The notes: generated by a model not told the origin, from the letters alone. DNA of 64,000 nt from Eunapius fragilis (GCA_963681505.1 OY811980.1:4674004-4738003); one strand, 5' to 3'; positions 29,549 to 41,244 are shown, counted from the stretch's first letter. Translations and numbers: made by a program.

Positions 29549-31446
29549 CTGTAATAAATAATAGAATGGAAAAGCACAACACATATTTAAAGGAGGTGGT
29601 CTGTTTTAAATACAGGCATTTTATCAAAAACATACAATAACATTGAACAACCATTAAACTGTGCTAATTCATTTCTTTCGCAGTTATACATTTGTTGCAA
29701 TATGACCCAAATTCAATGTACACAACATCACATGTGATCTACAAGATGGTTATTTACCTCACTGGTGTTTCTGCCCAAAATTATGTGGGCACTAGGTTCA
29801 CTTTCAGAAAATTACGACTTTGTCATGCCCTTTACAATCAACGACCTTGAGTTCACTTAAAACAGTGAAGTGATAATCGCCCATCACAAAAAGAACACCT
29901 TTTCCCTATTTGTGTTTCAAATGTGGCAAAGTTGACTTGCGAGAGCCCATGAAAGTGAAAGCGATTTAGTCTCTGTGTATCTCGTCAATACAAAAGCAAT
30001 TTTTTTACACCTTGGGACAATCAAAAATGGTTTGATAAGAAAGGGAATTGGGGGTTCCATAGGATATTATCACGTTTACAGCAACAGTTTTTTTCACAGC
30101 ATTAGATGGTCTTAAAAAGTTGGTCAGATATTATTATGGTGACTCATGTTGATGGGTGTTTTGCCGGCTAGTGTGGATGCAGTGATGCACAGTTGTTCCT
30201 TACATCTGTTAGACCTAGGTCCTTATCTGGCATATAATAGTATTGCGTCCTTTTTGAACAAGGTATGTGTTCCTATATTGGTTCAGTGCCTTGCACCCGA
30301 CTGACTCCTTGCCCATGGAAATAAATTGAAGCATCTTTGGTGAAATAGAGCAAGTGGGAAAGGTGCTCTACACTTTTCCACTAACTGTGCATGTTAGTGA
30401 AATAAAATCATTTCATTTGTCGTACTGTATGTAATTCATTGAATCGCATGCATGTGTATTTCCCATACAGTAGTAAGACCTCCATATGTAGTGACATCAT
30501 CACGGTGTACTTGATTAGGAATGTCACGTGGTCATATTAATCTTTTGGTGAACTGATATAATCTTTCATATTGGTGACCCTGTCTGTATATTATCTCTGC
30601 CCTGACGTGATGATGAAAGTCCATGCATGGAAGTGACTGTTGCAAGCCAAGGTTTAGCACTAAATGACGCTTGCCATAAGTGAAAACAGTGGAATTATTT
30701 ACTGCCTGTAAAACCAAGTCACTCGTGATGAAGGTCAGACTCATTCGGCGGTTGAACACTAAAATCAGCACCTGCACTGCAAAAAGCGTAAGTTACCATT
30801 GCTACAGAAAAGAGAAGAGTTTCCACTTGGAAAAGTTTATGTGATGCCCCAACATGTGTCCAAACCCTTCAATAGAGTGCAGTGCACGTATATTACAACG
30901 TACCTGTACCCTACAAGGACACTATCATCAAGGTACCAAGCTTCTGTAACAGACTTGGCGGTAGCAGCATACAAAAGATCATTGAAGGTAACAATACATG
31001 CACATATATAGGACACAACACGCATGCGCACACGATCAAGGTTCAAGGTTCATATTAGTCATACAATGGGTGCTACACTTCCAGAAGGAGTTGTAGACAT
31101 TCATCTGAATTCATCTATGTTGATATCAAGCTTATGGAGGACCACATAGGGCCCAGTGGTTCTTCTTGCTGTACTCCTACACTGAATACTTATCTAGCTG
31201 CCACAATAAAACTATGATTTCCATAGCACCACGAGACCCAAGGTTTCTAGAAGTTCTGGGAAGAATGTGTCAATGTGTCACACTCATGCATCCAAGACCT
31301 GCCTAGTTACCATGTTAAACGCATTGGACATGTCCCCCTTGAGAACTACTCAGTTGTCTTACTTCTATGCACCACCTCAGCTGTGCACGATCTTCAATGC
31401 ACCTGGTTTACATGCAACCCCAAATTGCAATGGTTCAAATTTAGAA
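29549..31446. other. Large first intron, proximal part, nothing recognised
   Basis: No family recognised on either strand. Frames such as 30532-30777 and 31267-31472 lack domain motifs. The stretch 30960-31060 has alternating purine-pyrimidine content (catgcacatatatagg, cacgcatgcgcacac). It may contain old unrecognised repeats. Confidence 0.5.
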
Positions 31447-31495
31447 TTGTAGTCCAATTATATCTCACGTGACGAACAGTCGAGATGTGGGTGGG
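31447..31495 (+). repeat. LTR-end-like sequence matching gypsy E 3' LTR
   Basis: tgtagtccaattatatctca followed by cgtgacgaacagtcg resembles the start of the LTR-like sequence at 36895 (tgtagtgcaattagacttca, cgtgatgaacagtcc). They may be the two LTRs of one old plus-strand element spanning 31.4-37 kb, or one is a solo remnant. The match fades after about 45 bases. Confidence 0.4.
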
Positions 31496-31514
31496 GCATG
31501 TGCATGGGAGTATA

Positions 31515-31820
31515 TCTGTTACCGGTGATCAATTTGTCCCGTTGATCAACGGGACGCCGGTTGATTAACCGGGCACCCGGTTGCGTTATAACTATATCCG
31601 TTGTGTAACGAGATATAGTTTACCCAGTTGTTTTACGGAACTTACCCGGTTATTGAATGTACTTACCCGGTTGTTCAATGGGTTATCCAATTGTCTAACG
31701 GCACTTGCCCGACTGTTGAACGGGACTAACCCGATTGTTCAATGGGTTACCCGTATAACAGTATCGATAACCCAGCTGTTCAACAGGACTTATACCGGGT
31801 TAAGTTGTTCAATGGGTGAC
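31515..31820. repeat. Minisatellite, about 22-bp unit with internal inverted symmetry
   Basis: Degenerate tandem units of the form ttacccggttgttcaacggg(ac) run for about 300 bp. Each unit contains a cccg...cggg inversion, and at its left the array has a perfect palindrome tcccgttgatcaacggga. About ten units can be counted, with growing divergence toward the ends. Confidence 0.75.
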
Positions 31821-32122
31821 TGAAGATTTGTGTATAAATTGCATATTGAGTTGGTACTTGAACATTTTTTTCAAATCGCATCAAATGGGTTATATCAAAT
31901 GAAAGAGGAAAAAATGCGGATTACAATAATGCCTTTTTGTATTTATTGGTGCAGTATTTCAGAAGTTGTGGCATTTCAAACACTCATTTTTGGATGTACG
32001 CGGTATGATGCGAGAGGGAAGAAAAAATTGTGACGGTTTGACTTTTTTGTGCTACAGTTGTTAGAGAACAAATAGTTAATATGCCAAACAGTACTACCAT
32101 ATTGGATACACATTTCTAATTA

Positions 32123-33300
32123 CTAAGATGTAGCAGGTTCATTGATCTGTAGATCACCTGTAATATAGTTCACTACAAATTCAATCAGTGTCATTGTAAC
32201 GTCTTCTTCTTCCTCTGTTTCGTCGTATTTCCAATAGGTAACTGTAACTTTAGGTGTTGTTGACTTTTTTGAATACTTTACATTGATAACATGACCTTTA
32301 TACATTACATTCTGCTGGTTAACAAATTACAAGGTTCACAGTAGAGTCTATTTACCATGCAAGGATTGGCTAGTACTTCCGAAATAGAATTCATATGGTC
32401 ATCAGTTAGGTCTGAAAACTCTACAGACAACTCGGATTTGCTCTCTGCAACACTAATTAATTTCTTTTGTAGTGTCTTTCGGAATCTGCTATCTTTTTTC
32501 TGATTTTTTCAATGAGCCTTTCATCTTGCAGCATGGCAACATACTCTTCATGTGATCGGCGAAGGGCTTTACTCTTTCTGCCTTGCTTTATACAAAATTT
32601 TACAATATTGTCTTGCTCATCTTCAGTTTTTTTTGAAAGCCAATCAATCAAGTAGGGCTCCATTTCACCCAGACTGGGGTCGCTACCCTCGTTTGAGGTG
32701 AGAGAGCTCTTGGACCAGCGGCTGTCTTGTTGTTGGAGAGGGGGTGCCTGATGTGGGAGGTGTGGCTGTGCTGGGAGCCCCCACTGGGGAAGTTGCAGAC
32801 TCTCTTGTAGCTGCTGCATGATCCTGTCCTGGGGGCAGAGGGAAGAGGGGAAGGGGGGCACACCAACATCTAATCCCTCCTGACTGACCTGGAACTGTTT
32901 TTTGAACTTTGACCTTTTTGTTGCCTGCTTGGGGGAATCTAAAGTTACCCTATGTTTACCTAGAATTAGAGATCCTGAAGAGACTTGCAACTACGTTAGA
33001 TGCAGCTATAACGTTTGAACAATAAAGTATCACTATTCAGCTTTTTTTTCAATTTCCTTTTCTACCACTCTGAAAATATGTACTGGTTCACACTGAATGT
33101 GCTTCATTAAATTTTTTACCCCATCAAAACCCCCTGTACATACCCCCTTGACATTCCCACATGTGTCATGAATGGTTAAAATATAAGATTGCATATGCAG
33201 AAACAAGGTCAAGGTTTTCACTGATGTCACTCTTGAAATCATCAATAAACTTCTCCAAATCAGCAGCAGTCTTCATCCTAACATGAAATACAATTTAAAA
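32123..33300 (-). pseudogene. Unclassified repeat-family gene (basic, helical), minus strand
   Basis: Pieces in order on the minus strand: about 33240-33290 reads TAADLEKFIDDFKSDISENL, then shifts frame to IHDTCGNVKGVCTGGFDGVK ending EKEIEKKAE (33054-33190). 32457-32990 reads a proline/glutamine-rich part then YLIDWLSKKTEDEQDNIVKF, CIKQGRKSKALRRSHEEYV and LIEKIRKK. A shifted frame continues SVAESKSELSVEFSDLTDDH to a GTAAAT donor near 32355. 32123-32305 reads YKGHVINVKYSKKS and an acidic EETEEEED-like run. Part of it matches 47769-47870 on the other strand, so this is a dispersed repeat protein. Function unknown. Confidence 0.45.
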
Positions 33301-34859
33301 TGCAATATGGTAACCAAATCTTGCACCTATTCCATCGATTTCTCAGGTGCACTATGTGGGTCTGGGGACAAGACCACCCATAAAACAAGCCTTGCGCATC
33401 AGCCTAGAGTTACGAAATTTTAAGGACTTGACTTCTAGTGCTGAAGCTACATGTAACTGAACTCTGAATTCCTGCCTCTCAAAGGATTAGGTGCTTTTTA
33501 ATTAGAATCGCTCGACACAGAACCTTGGCGGTTGAAAGAACGATGCTGTGTTTTGTTAAAACATAAATTCAAATGCAGAAAACACTTCTTAAGGCATTTT
33601 GGTGTTTTCAGGTAATATGGGTGCACCCGACGCCAGTATCAAACGAAGAGACACATCCCATCGTATGACCCCTTGCGCATCAACCGAAGTTACTACCATC
33701 TTAAAGACAGCTAGATAATGACCCTTCCTAAGTGGTGAAAACGTATTTTTCCCTGCCTCTTAACATATGAAAAATATGCTCAATTTATAAAAAGTACCTA
33801 TTTTTCAATGTGCGAAGGTAACTAGATGAATAAATTACGATCTGTTCCAATAGCATCAATTCGTAGTACACTTACTCAACTACTATAGGAACACAGCAGA
33901 GTTCAAAATTGCAGTTAAACCAACACAAACGAGCTTCCTTTTTCGCACGGTGCGCACTTTCAATAGACAAATCCAGTCACAATTTTCATCGCTTTATTAG
34001 ATCATCATTTTTTGGTACGCGTACGTTAAATGTTCAAGTACCTATATTGAGGCGACCAGAGTGTCAATGCATCACTGAAACAAATACAAGTATATCCAAA
34101 CAAATACCAGCACTCGACTGACAGTTACAGACAAGTTTTTTGTTATGAATGAATTTTGAGGGAACGGACATGCACATAGGACTTAAGAAACCATTCTTTA
34201 CAGGAGAAACATTGCATCATGGTGCCTTCAGTGATGAGACGGCAAATACAATAAATAGAAATGGTTTATTGGTGTTTTGCTATGGGTTTCGGTGACCATG
34301 GGTTGGGAACAATGACGTGTCCAATTTCAAAGCAGTTGATAACGTGCTGCCTCATTTTTTCCTGATCAAAGTATATCATGGCAATCTTCACCAAAAGTTA
34401 TTGCAGGTGCAAATACTATTGAGAACAAGCCGCAATCACTTATATATGCTTTCATCATAGTGCGATCATTATTTAAATTCTGTATAGGAGGTATAAATAT
34501 ATGACTTCATGCGGCGCCGTAGACGTAGAATGTAATCTTACCTGCTTTTCTTCCTTCAAAGAGACAACTAGTACATCACGAATGCCTGCCGATGACATAT
34601 CCAGTAGAGCAAAGCCACCCTTGTTGACTCGAAATGAGGTATCTGGAATCTTGTTTTCCTTTCAAGTGATCAACGATTCATTTGGAAAAGTCCTGCCGTA
34701 TCACAGCACTCCTGGAACGCTTCCCTCCAATAGGAAACAAGGAACTCTTCAAAGGTCTTGCAGCTGGCGCTCTTATCCATGATCGGCGTGTTCACACTTT
34801 ATTGAGCATGCGCAATACTATTTAAAATTAAATCCGGTTCATTCAACCGGATAATTGTA
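33301..34859. other. Intronic stretch, no gene identified
   Basis: The 93-codon frame at 34501-34782 is open but has no recognisable domain and no homologous copy in the window. Near 34830 the phrase aatccggttcattcaaccgga is a 19-base near-palindrome just before the gypsy E gag remnant and could be part of its LTR. Confidence 0.45.
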
Positions 34860-34914
34860 TTGCATCCGGACAGAACAAATCTACTCAGAAGAGACTTCGC
34901 AGAGTGCATTGGTG

Positions 34915-35200
34915 AACCACGTCGTAGAGTTATCAGCGATTAACGGCTGGAACGAGGATGCGTGGTTGAAGGTACTCCTCACGGACCATCGCAGACGGCG
35001 TTCAAACGTCTACCATGCCGTGGCAGTCTACGATAGAAAAGTTTTCGGAGCAAGCGGGAACTGTATGCGGCAAAGTTCCAGGTACGGAGAAAGGAAAAGA
35101 CGCCAGGACTGGGCCGACTTTCCTTATAAGGTTGTTAGGGGAAAAGGCATTACCCGACCTCCCGGTGTTGGGTTGATTGCCCCGTTAGGTAATTGTACCG
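34915..35200 (+). pseudogene. gypsy E Gag remnant
   Basis: Across three frames one can read ELSAINGWNEDAWLK, then QTAFKRLP, then SKRELYAAKFQVRRK and QDWADF, the order of the retrotransposon gag pattern (GWxxxxxLKxLxxxLTGxAQxAFxRLP, ERFEPxSKRELYxAxFQxRxK, W..FAD.LR.L). At least three frameshifts are needed to connect the pieces, so it is long dead. Confidence 0.6.
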
Positions 35201-35454
35201 ATTTCCAGACCTGGAAAAGGTCTTGAAATGCGAAAATCACGATGGCCTGTAAGCTATGCACTAGCACTGTGATACAAAAATAAAATTGCGACCATGATAA
35301 CTTCTCATTCGATATAGTGAATTTGAAATATGTATGAGTTCAGTGGAAGAAGCTTCGTGCACCGTACGTGTGATCTGATCGACGACGAAGCGTTGGTTGT
35401 GTAAGTGTGTATTCTTTATAGGTTGGGTGCAATAGGAGTACAAAAACTGGAAAA

Positions 35455-35972
35455 TGGCGGATCGAACGAGCAAGAGGAAAGCGCACTGTAGTATTTTTAA
35501 CAAAGCCTTTGATGTCACTAGTATGGGTAAAGATGCTCTTGAAAGCAACATGAAGCACCAGAGTGCCAAGTGAAGTAGACATGTCTTCCAGTGATCAAAG
35601 GTAAGCACGCTTTGTGCATGCTAGCTATTACGCAGGCGTTTATTCGTTACGGACCTTATAAGATGCGCGCTATAATCATTGATGTCCGATACGCGTGAGC
35701 AGTACTTTGACCTTGTGTTAATAGTTTTTGGCTTTATAATAGCGTTATTCTGCATATCACCTTTGGCAGCACCCTTACATGTATCTTCTGGACTCTTTCT
35801 GTACTGGAAATGCTGTACCCATTGCTGAAATCTACTGGGCACTGACTGTTGACAAGCACTACTCGTTCAAGAGTTCAGTGGATACTCGCACACTTTTTAC
35901 AAAGCTGTTTCCTGATAGTTCCATTGCATCAAAATTTGGTTGTGGGGAAAAGAAGGGCTCCTATCTCACTTA
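35455..35972 (+). pseudogene. BED-like zinc finger gene fragment (transposon-related)
   Basis: Near 35460 the frame reads MADRTSKRKAHCSIFNKAFD followed by MGKDALESNMKHQSAK, a degenerate BED-type finger (the CxxC second cysteine reads Phe and the first His reads Asn). After an AT-rich gap the frame at 35779-35973 reads IAEIYWALTVDKHYSFKSSV, TLFTKLFPDSSIASKFGCGE, KKGSY, a pattern I recall from multicopy sponge and cnidarian transposase-like proteins. It lies inside gypsy E in the same orientation. The exact superfamily is not settled. Confidence 0.5.
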
Positions 35973-36062
35973 ACTTTTTTCCAATGTGTTAAAATTGTAT
36001 CTCGTCTTTGAATGTGACGTTTTGAAAAGAATTATTTCATTCTTTAAATAGTCTTTAACCAG

Positions 36063-36341
36063 TTGGTGGGTGAGATGTTCTATCAGTTCTCCACCCCAGA
36101 ACAGCTCCAATCAGATCAAAACTGCCACTTTGAGTCGGACCTGATAGCTAAAGAAGATAGAATCCTAAAAAAGACACGTACCACTCCTTACCATCCACAG
36201 GGTGATGGTGCTTTAACTGCAGACATGCTGGATACCGCAATGAAGGAGCAACCCGGTGAATGGGATAGCCATATACAAAGAGTGTGTTTGACCTACAATA
36301 GCTGCATTCAGAGTACAACTGACTACACCGCATTTTTTTGA
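36063..36341 (+). pseudogene. gypsy E integrase core remnant
   Basis: The 92-codon frame reads FYQFSTPEQLQSDQNCHFES, then KKTRTTPYHPQGDGAL and QPGEWDSHIQRVCLTYNSCI. The second catalytic aspartate (LQSDQ) is present. Around the third site the usual GLVERFNRT is deleted (HPQGDGALTADML), so the catalytic glutamate is missing. Confidence 0.75.
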
Positions 36342-36894
36342 GGTTCCATCATGAAGCCTGCATCCATATGAACCTGATGAACCACATTTACACACCTATG
36401 CCACCAGGATAAAGGAAGCATTGAGAAAGCATATGACCCGGTGAGAGCAAGGTTTAGAGAGGATCACCTATCGGTTGCAGGATTGTCATAACCCCCGGAG
36501 AAAGACTGTGTACATTTTGATGGATTGAAGCCCTGACCAGAGGGTACATGCATTGTACGACCACAAGTAGATATACAAGAGGGACCACCTAAATCTAGGA
36601 GGTGGAAAGAATCAGCTAAGAAAGCCTCAGGGCCGAATTAATGGATCATACTACTGGATGGCGATTATGACAACCCAGCCCTACCACCTGACTAAGAGGT
36701 TCTCCCACATAACAGAGCTGATACCCCAGATGAAGAGCACAAGACCTTGTAGCCCTACCAGAGCCACAGGCAGAGGACAACCCCCGCTAAGCAATGGCAA
36801 AGCTCCAATAGCCCAGATACCCGACCATCCCCTGGCTTCAATTGAGAATCTAACTACTGAGAGTCTGAGATAGACTTCTTCAAAGGAGGGGGCT

Positions 36895-36965
36895 ATGTAG
36901 TGCAATTAGACTTCACGTGATGAACAGTCCATAACATTTGATATGTGGATGTTACCCAGATGATT
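36895..36965 (+). repeat. LTR-like end of gypsy E
   Basis: It starts tgtagtgcaattagacttca directly after a polypurine run, as a 3' LTR should. About 45 bases resemble 31447-31495. The 3' boundary cannot be set. Confidence 0.4.
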
Positions 36966-36971
36966 AGATTT

Positions 36972-37755
36972 TTAGGGTTCAAAGAATGAAAAGAAATTTT
37001 TCCTTAGGATGGTGCAGATACATTTCCCTGGAAGTATGCATCTAGTGTGCAGTAAAGGCAGATCCTGAAGAAGAAACCTGAAAAAGAGACCTGGTGTCAG
37101 GTGAAGGAGGGTCCTGAGAGGGGAGCCTTGTGTGTGGTGAGCCTGATGTGATATGGAGGATAATAAAGCATTGTAATTGAACTGGGTAGAATCTCGTTGG
37201 TGGAATGTGGGTACATGTTGCTTCTGTTGAAGAGATGTAGATGGCGAGGTGGTTTTTGAAGTGATGGAGATGAATGGTTCAACGGGGATCACTGTGACAA
37301 TGCATGTGGGCGTGAAGACGTAGGAATAATGGCCAGCTGCTGTGAATGTTGAAGAGGAAGCGATGGTATTGCAGGCAGATATGTTAGCCAACAGTGAAGC
37401 TGCGATAATGAGGAATTTGGAAACTTGCATATTTCCCGAAGGAGATGGTTCCAATTGCGGTTGCGCTGAGTTAAGATAAAGTTTTAGAGCAATGAAATTA
37501 AGTTCATGCACTTTCCGTGACGACAAGGATAGCATTAAGATTATACACATCATTCTAGCGCACGAACAACCTTATATCGGGCATTGCATTTACAGTAAGG
37601 CATATTGTGAGGATTAAAATTGCTGCTGAAATAAGGGATGTATTGGTCATAGTGGTGGAGAATCCATGGTTGCGTGGTTTAGCCCAATTTGAGTATTGTG
37701 AAGTTGCCAACCTACAGATACCAATTATACAGGGGCTTTCTTGAAAACAACTCAA
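36972..37755 (-). other. Two adjoining open frames with hydrophobic starts, unrecognised
   Basis: A 193-codon frame (36972-37553) has an internal possible signal sequence (MQVSKFLIIAASLLANISAC) followed by a Ser/Thr-rich stretch. A 66-codon frame (37555-37755) has another (MTNTSLISAAILILTICLTV). I do not recognise either and there is no second copy in the window. They could be chance frames in repeat DNA or a small secreted protein gene. Codon quality is low. Confidence 0.2.
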
Positions 37756-38585
37756 CGCTAATAATTACCAAATAGGATTGTCAATCTATATGAATTTATG
37801 AACTGTAACCACATTTAGTCAAATATGAACCCCATCGTTTATCTTTAGCAGTTCAACACATAAAATCAAATAGTTTGCAGTTAACTGAATTGAAAACTCA
37901 ATGTACGACAACTTTTAATTAATAATTAACGTGATTTATAAACTGTAGAATAACACTGATGAGGCTTTTAACATCGCTTCCGTGAGAATCGAATGTTTTT
38001 TTGTCGAACCGACCTTTTGGAAAACTAGTCGGAAAAGCTTTTTATGCTTTAGAAAGCATATTTTCTGATAGGCCAACTCTCGATGAGCCATTTGGTATAA
38101 ATTTTAGCTTTGTGGCATATACACCAACATACTTGTATCCGGTGAAACGTACGCACTCTCTCGTTTTTTGATGTCGGAGAGCTGATCGGTACACTTTTTT
38201 CCTATTGCATTTTAACAAAATCTGATGGTATTTTTAGCTTCTTCTATATACCAAATAAAGGCCTAGTGAATAGCATGTTCATAGCTAGCATAGTTTACGT
38301 GCAAACTGCTGTTTTCTACAAAAACTCGTACCCAGATTTATACTGATATTTGCGCATGCGCATTATACAAAATAAAAAAAATTCTCAGAAGCCAGTGTGC
38401 AGCAAGTGCCATGCAGGAACAAACTGCATAATTTGCTGCATGCATCCACGTAAGCGTGGTCATCCAAGCAAGGCAATAGTTTTGTCTAATTCTGAACCAT
38501 CGCCAGATCGGTAAAATCCCTGAATGTGTAGATCGGGCATAACCCAGATAGACATTAAAGTTGGAATCTCAGGCACACATTTTGA
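37756..38585. other. Intronic stretch, nothing recognised
   Basis: AT-rich and free of open frames with domains. A short phrase of inverted type (tgcgcatgcgca at about 38351-38363) is the only structured sequence seen. Confidence 0.5.
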
Positions 38586-38589
38586 AGGT

Positions 38590-39020
38590 CAGACATGTCT
38601 GTGGCTTGCTTTTATATGACTGCTGCAGTGCACACGCACGTGGTTTGCTGTCATATTCCAATGGCTGTGGCTTGGTGTCATGTGACTGCACATGGCAATG
38701 GCTTGCTGTCATATGACTGCACATGCCTGTGGCTTGCTGTCATATTACTGCCAATGGCTGTAGCTTGCTGTCATATGACTGCACATGGCTGAATCTTGCT
38801 GTCATATGACTGCACATGCCTGTGGCTTGCTGTCATATTACTGCCAATGGCTGTAGCTTGCTATCATATGACTGCACATGGCTGTAGCTATATGACTGCA
38901 CATGGCTGCAGCTTGCTGTCATGTGACTGAACATGGCTGTAGCTTGCTGTCAAGTGACTGCATATGGGTGTGGTTTGCTGTCATATATGATTACACATGT
39001 TCAAGCACATGGCCATGGCT
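38590..39020. repeat. Minisatellite, about 31-bp unit
   Basis: Tandem units of the form ggctgtggcttgctgtcata followed by tgactgcacat are repeated about thirteen times with substitutions and some shortened units. Two unit types (ending gactgcacat or tactgccaat) alternate in the middle, suggesting a higher-order duplication. An inverted single unit (catatgacagcaagccatat) lies just outside at about 39048-39067. Confidence 0.85.
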
Positions 39021-39069
39021 TGCTGTCCTGCCAATAATATTCAGAGTCATATGACAGCAAGCCATATGT

Positions 39070-41049
39070 TTGCCATCATTCCCCCCATCTATACAGACAA
39101 CAAAAAAGTTGCATAGAAATCCTGGGAGCACCCATTGCTAATGCTGATTTTTGCAAACCATTCTTCTGTAATGATTACCAGGTAGTCCTTGCGCTATTGT
39201 CAACCATTGATGATCTTGGTAGCATAGATCCCAAGATGCGCTTTTCCGGCTGTATTCCCTGTTTCAGCCTCTGAAAACTTGCCAAAATTGCAAAAGCAAC
39301 TCATCCACACATCATTTGGGGCTCAATGGAGAAGTCTGACACAGATGTTCATCATTCTTTTGCAGATTGCACACAGCTAGGAGGCAGGCCCTGTTGAGTT
39401 TGAGGAGAGGGGGATTTTTTTACGTTCATTGGCTCTTCATTTGTCAGCTGCCTATGGAGCATCTATGTGTGGCTCTGATGGTGTGATCTCCACCCCATTT
39501 GGAAAAGGACATAGTCAGAGAAGCCAGTCAGTGCCACTGCTGAGACCCTGATATATGTTGATGAGTTTGTAGAAGCATGTAAAAGCCTGCACCAGCCGGT
39601 ATGAAGTGTTGATCGACAACCTGCACAGCATGTGACTACAGTCAAACCAGTTTGGATCCTGTTTTATACACTTCTTATATAATCCCCTTTTGAGTTGAGT
39701 TGTACGAGAGTGTGCCTGAAATCGTGTATAGCCGTGGTCATACAGCCGTGATTGTAGCGCCACAGCGTCGGTGCACCAGCAGAGAGAATGAAACCATTAC
39801 AGACATTACCCCCTACAATGCATGTGTTCCACTTTCAGATTCCCTGTCCTTATTACATGTAGCTTGTAGGACCATACTCACAAGAAAAGAACCTGTCCAA
39901 ATTAAACAGATGCAGTTCAAATAACTCCTTAATAGTTTTTCCACTGCAGATAAGGCCTGATTGCTATCTGTATCATCACCCCGTAGCATCAGTGCGGATT
40001 TTGGTTATCCCTTTCCCAGTTATGGGCCGAATCTTGACCCGAGTGAGTTTCTAACAGTAGTAAAATGGTTGTAGAATGCCAATTCCTCAGTGAGTTTGGA
40101 TGGAAATCAAACGGTTTGACCAAACTGTGTACTTGACCCTTTGCTTATCATTGTACTACATGCTAAAGACAAGGTGATGTAACAACTAGACACAACACTC
40201 TTCGCAATGTGTTATACAACACCATCTAGTGAGCTGGTATGTCTGCACACCTAGAAGATGGGTACCAGGAGGCGACATCCTAGTATTTTATGGATCTTCA
40301 GCTGCCCTTGACATTACCAATGCCTCCCTGCTTAATATGTTGGAAGCGAGCATGTACCAGGGTGTTTCAGCAAAAGCAGCAGAGTACAAAGTGTGCTTAC
40401 TTGTTGTGCTTGCAATGTATACCACTGGCAGTGGAAAATTATGGGGCCTGGATGCCAGAAGCACTGATGGCACAGTTGGTGTTTCTAGTTGGCTATTTGT
40501 GGAAACAACCTCAAGTCAAAGGTAGTGAAGAGCTATAGTAGCTTGTTATTGGTAAGAGCTAACGTTCGATCAATCCTGGTCTGCTCCTATCCCAACAAGA
40601 AAATGAACTGTACGCATAGTTATTTTTGTGTAAATATATCTTTGTGCATTTCTAGACGTTACACTGTTTAAATTTAAATATTTTTAAAAGAACACAAGGA
40701 TAGTATAATTATAATTTCATTAACAGTATATTATCCAGTAATATCCAGTAATCTACCGCCTGTTCTAACATACGCAACATATATAGCATGCACAAACACT
40801 GCGACATAAAAAAAACCATAATTGTCACTAGGTAAATACTTCTTCTTCGAGGACTGTATGCTGCACGAATGATTGGTGACTGCACAAAAACAAATATAAC
40901 ACTTTACTTAAGATTGTGGTCGCTGGGTACGCGTTGCTATGTACATTTGTGCGGTGCGAGACCGAGTCTATACATTTTACGCGGACGTACGTACGTATTT
41001 GATGCACACATACTGGAACGGCTTCATCGCACATCACATATAAACTTAC
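39070..41049. other. Large first intron, distal part, no gene identified
   Basis: The 98-codon frame at 40229-40525 is the longest on the plus strand and has no motif I can name. Stretches around 39150-39700 look like decayed coding but no frame holds for long. The region lies between the minisatellite and the signal-peptide exon. Confidence 0.45.
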
Positions 41050-41244
41050 AAAGACTGTTGTGTACCGTGATCCAAAAAAGGGAAACGGTGTTGGTAGCAA
41101 TGTTTCATCACTGGAGACGTCTAAGCCTCTAATGACTAAAGAATCATTAGCGACTGATCCATATGGATAAAATGAGCTCAATGGGATCGCTGTTCCGAAC
41201 GGAATGCAGAGCACCAGCAATATTACGCCCGTTGAAAGTGCCAT
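41050..41244 (-). CDS. Signal-peptide exon (NIDO-EGF gene), exon 1
   Basis: 65 codons ending at a GTAAGT donor (41044-41049) in phase 0. The chosen ATG gives MALSTGVILLVLCIPFGTAI, a clear signal peptide. An ATG seven codons further up (41265) is in frame but adds polar residues. After the signal peptide, SSFYPYGSVANDSL and LPTPFPFFGSRYTTVF match the opening of NIDO proteins (FYPFG...PFPFFGxxYxxxF), and the next exon begins VNNHGDLTF as expected. The first intron would be about 11.5 kb. Confidence 0.82.

Larger units (their letters stand above)
34860..36894 (+). mobile_element. Decayed Ty3/gypsy element E
   Basis: A Gag remnant at about 34915-35200 and an integrase remnant at 36063-36341 lie on the plus strand with degenerate sequence between. 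A purine run (aaaggaggggg, 36881-36891) directly precedes the LTR-like tgtagtgcaatt at 36895. A different repeat gene (35455-35972) interrupts it. Protease, RT and RNase H are gone. Confidence 0.6.

Noticed and set aside
30960..31060. tRNA or other structured RNA in the alternating purine-pyrimidine stretch
   Set aside because: No cloverleaf, no A/B box spacing; the stretch is simple-sequence-like.
36972..37553. Secreted protein gene or env-like gene next to gypsy E
   Set aside because: The hydrophobic start alone is weak evidence. The frame is on the opposite strand to gypsy E and has no cysteine pattern or known motif, so only a low-confidence entry was made.
38590..39020. Possible CRISPR array from regular repeats
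   Set aside because: Units are contiguous and degenerate without unique spacers, and the surrounding genes have introns. It is a minisatellite.
40229..40525. 98-codon plus-strand frame near exon 1
   Set aside because: No domain, no recognisable start context, no second copy. Kept only as a remark in the intron entry.
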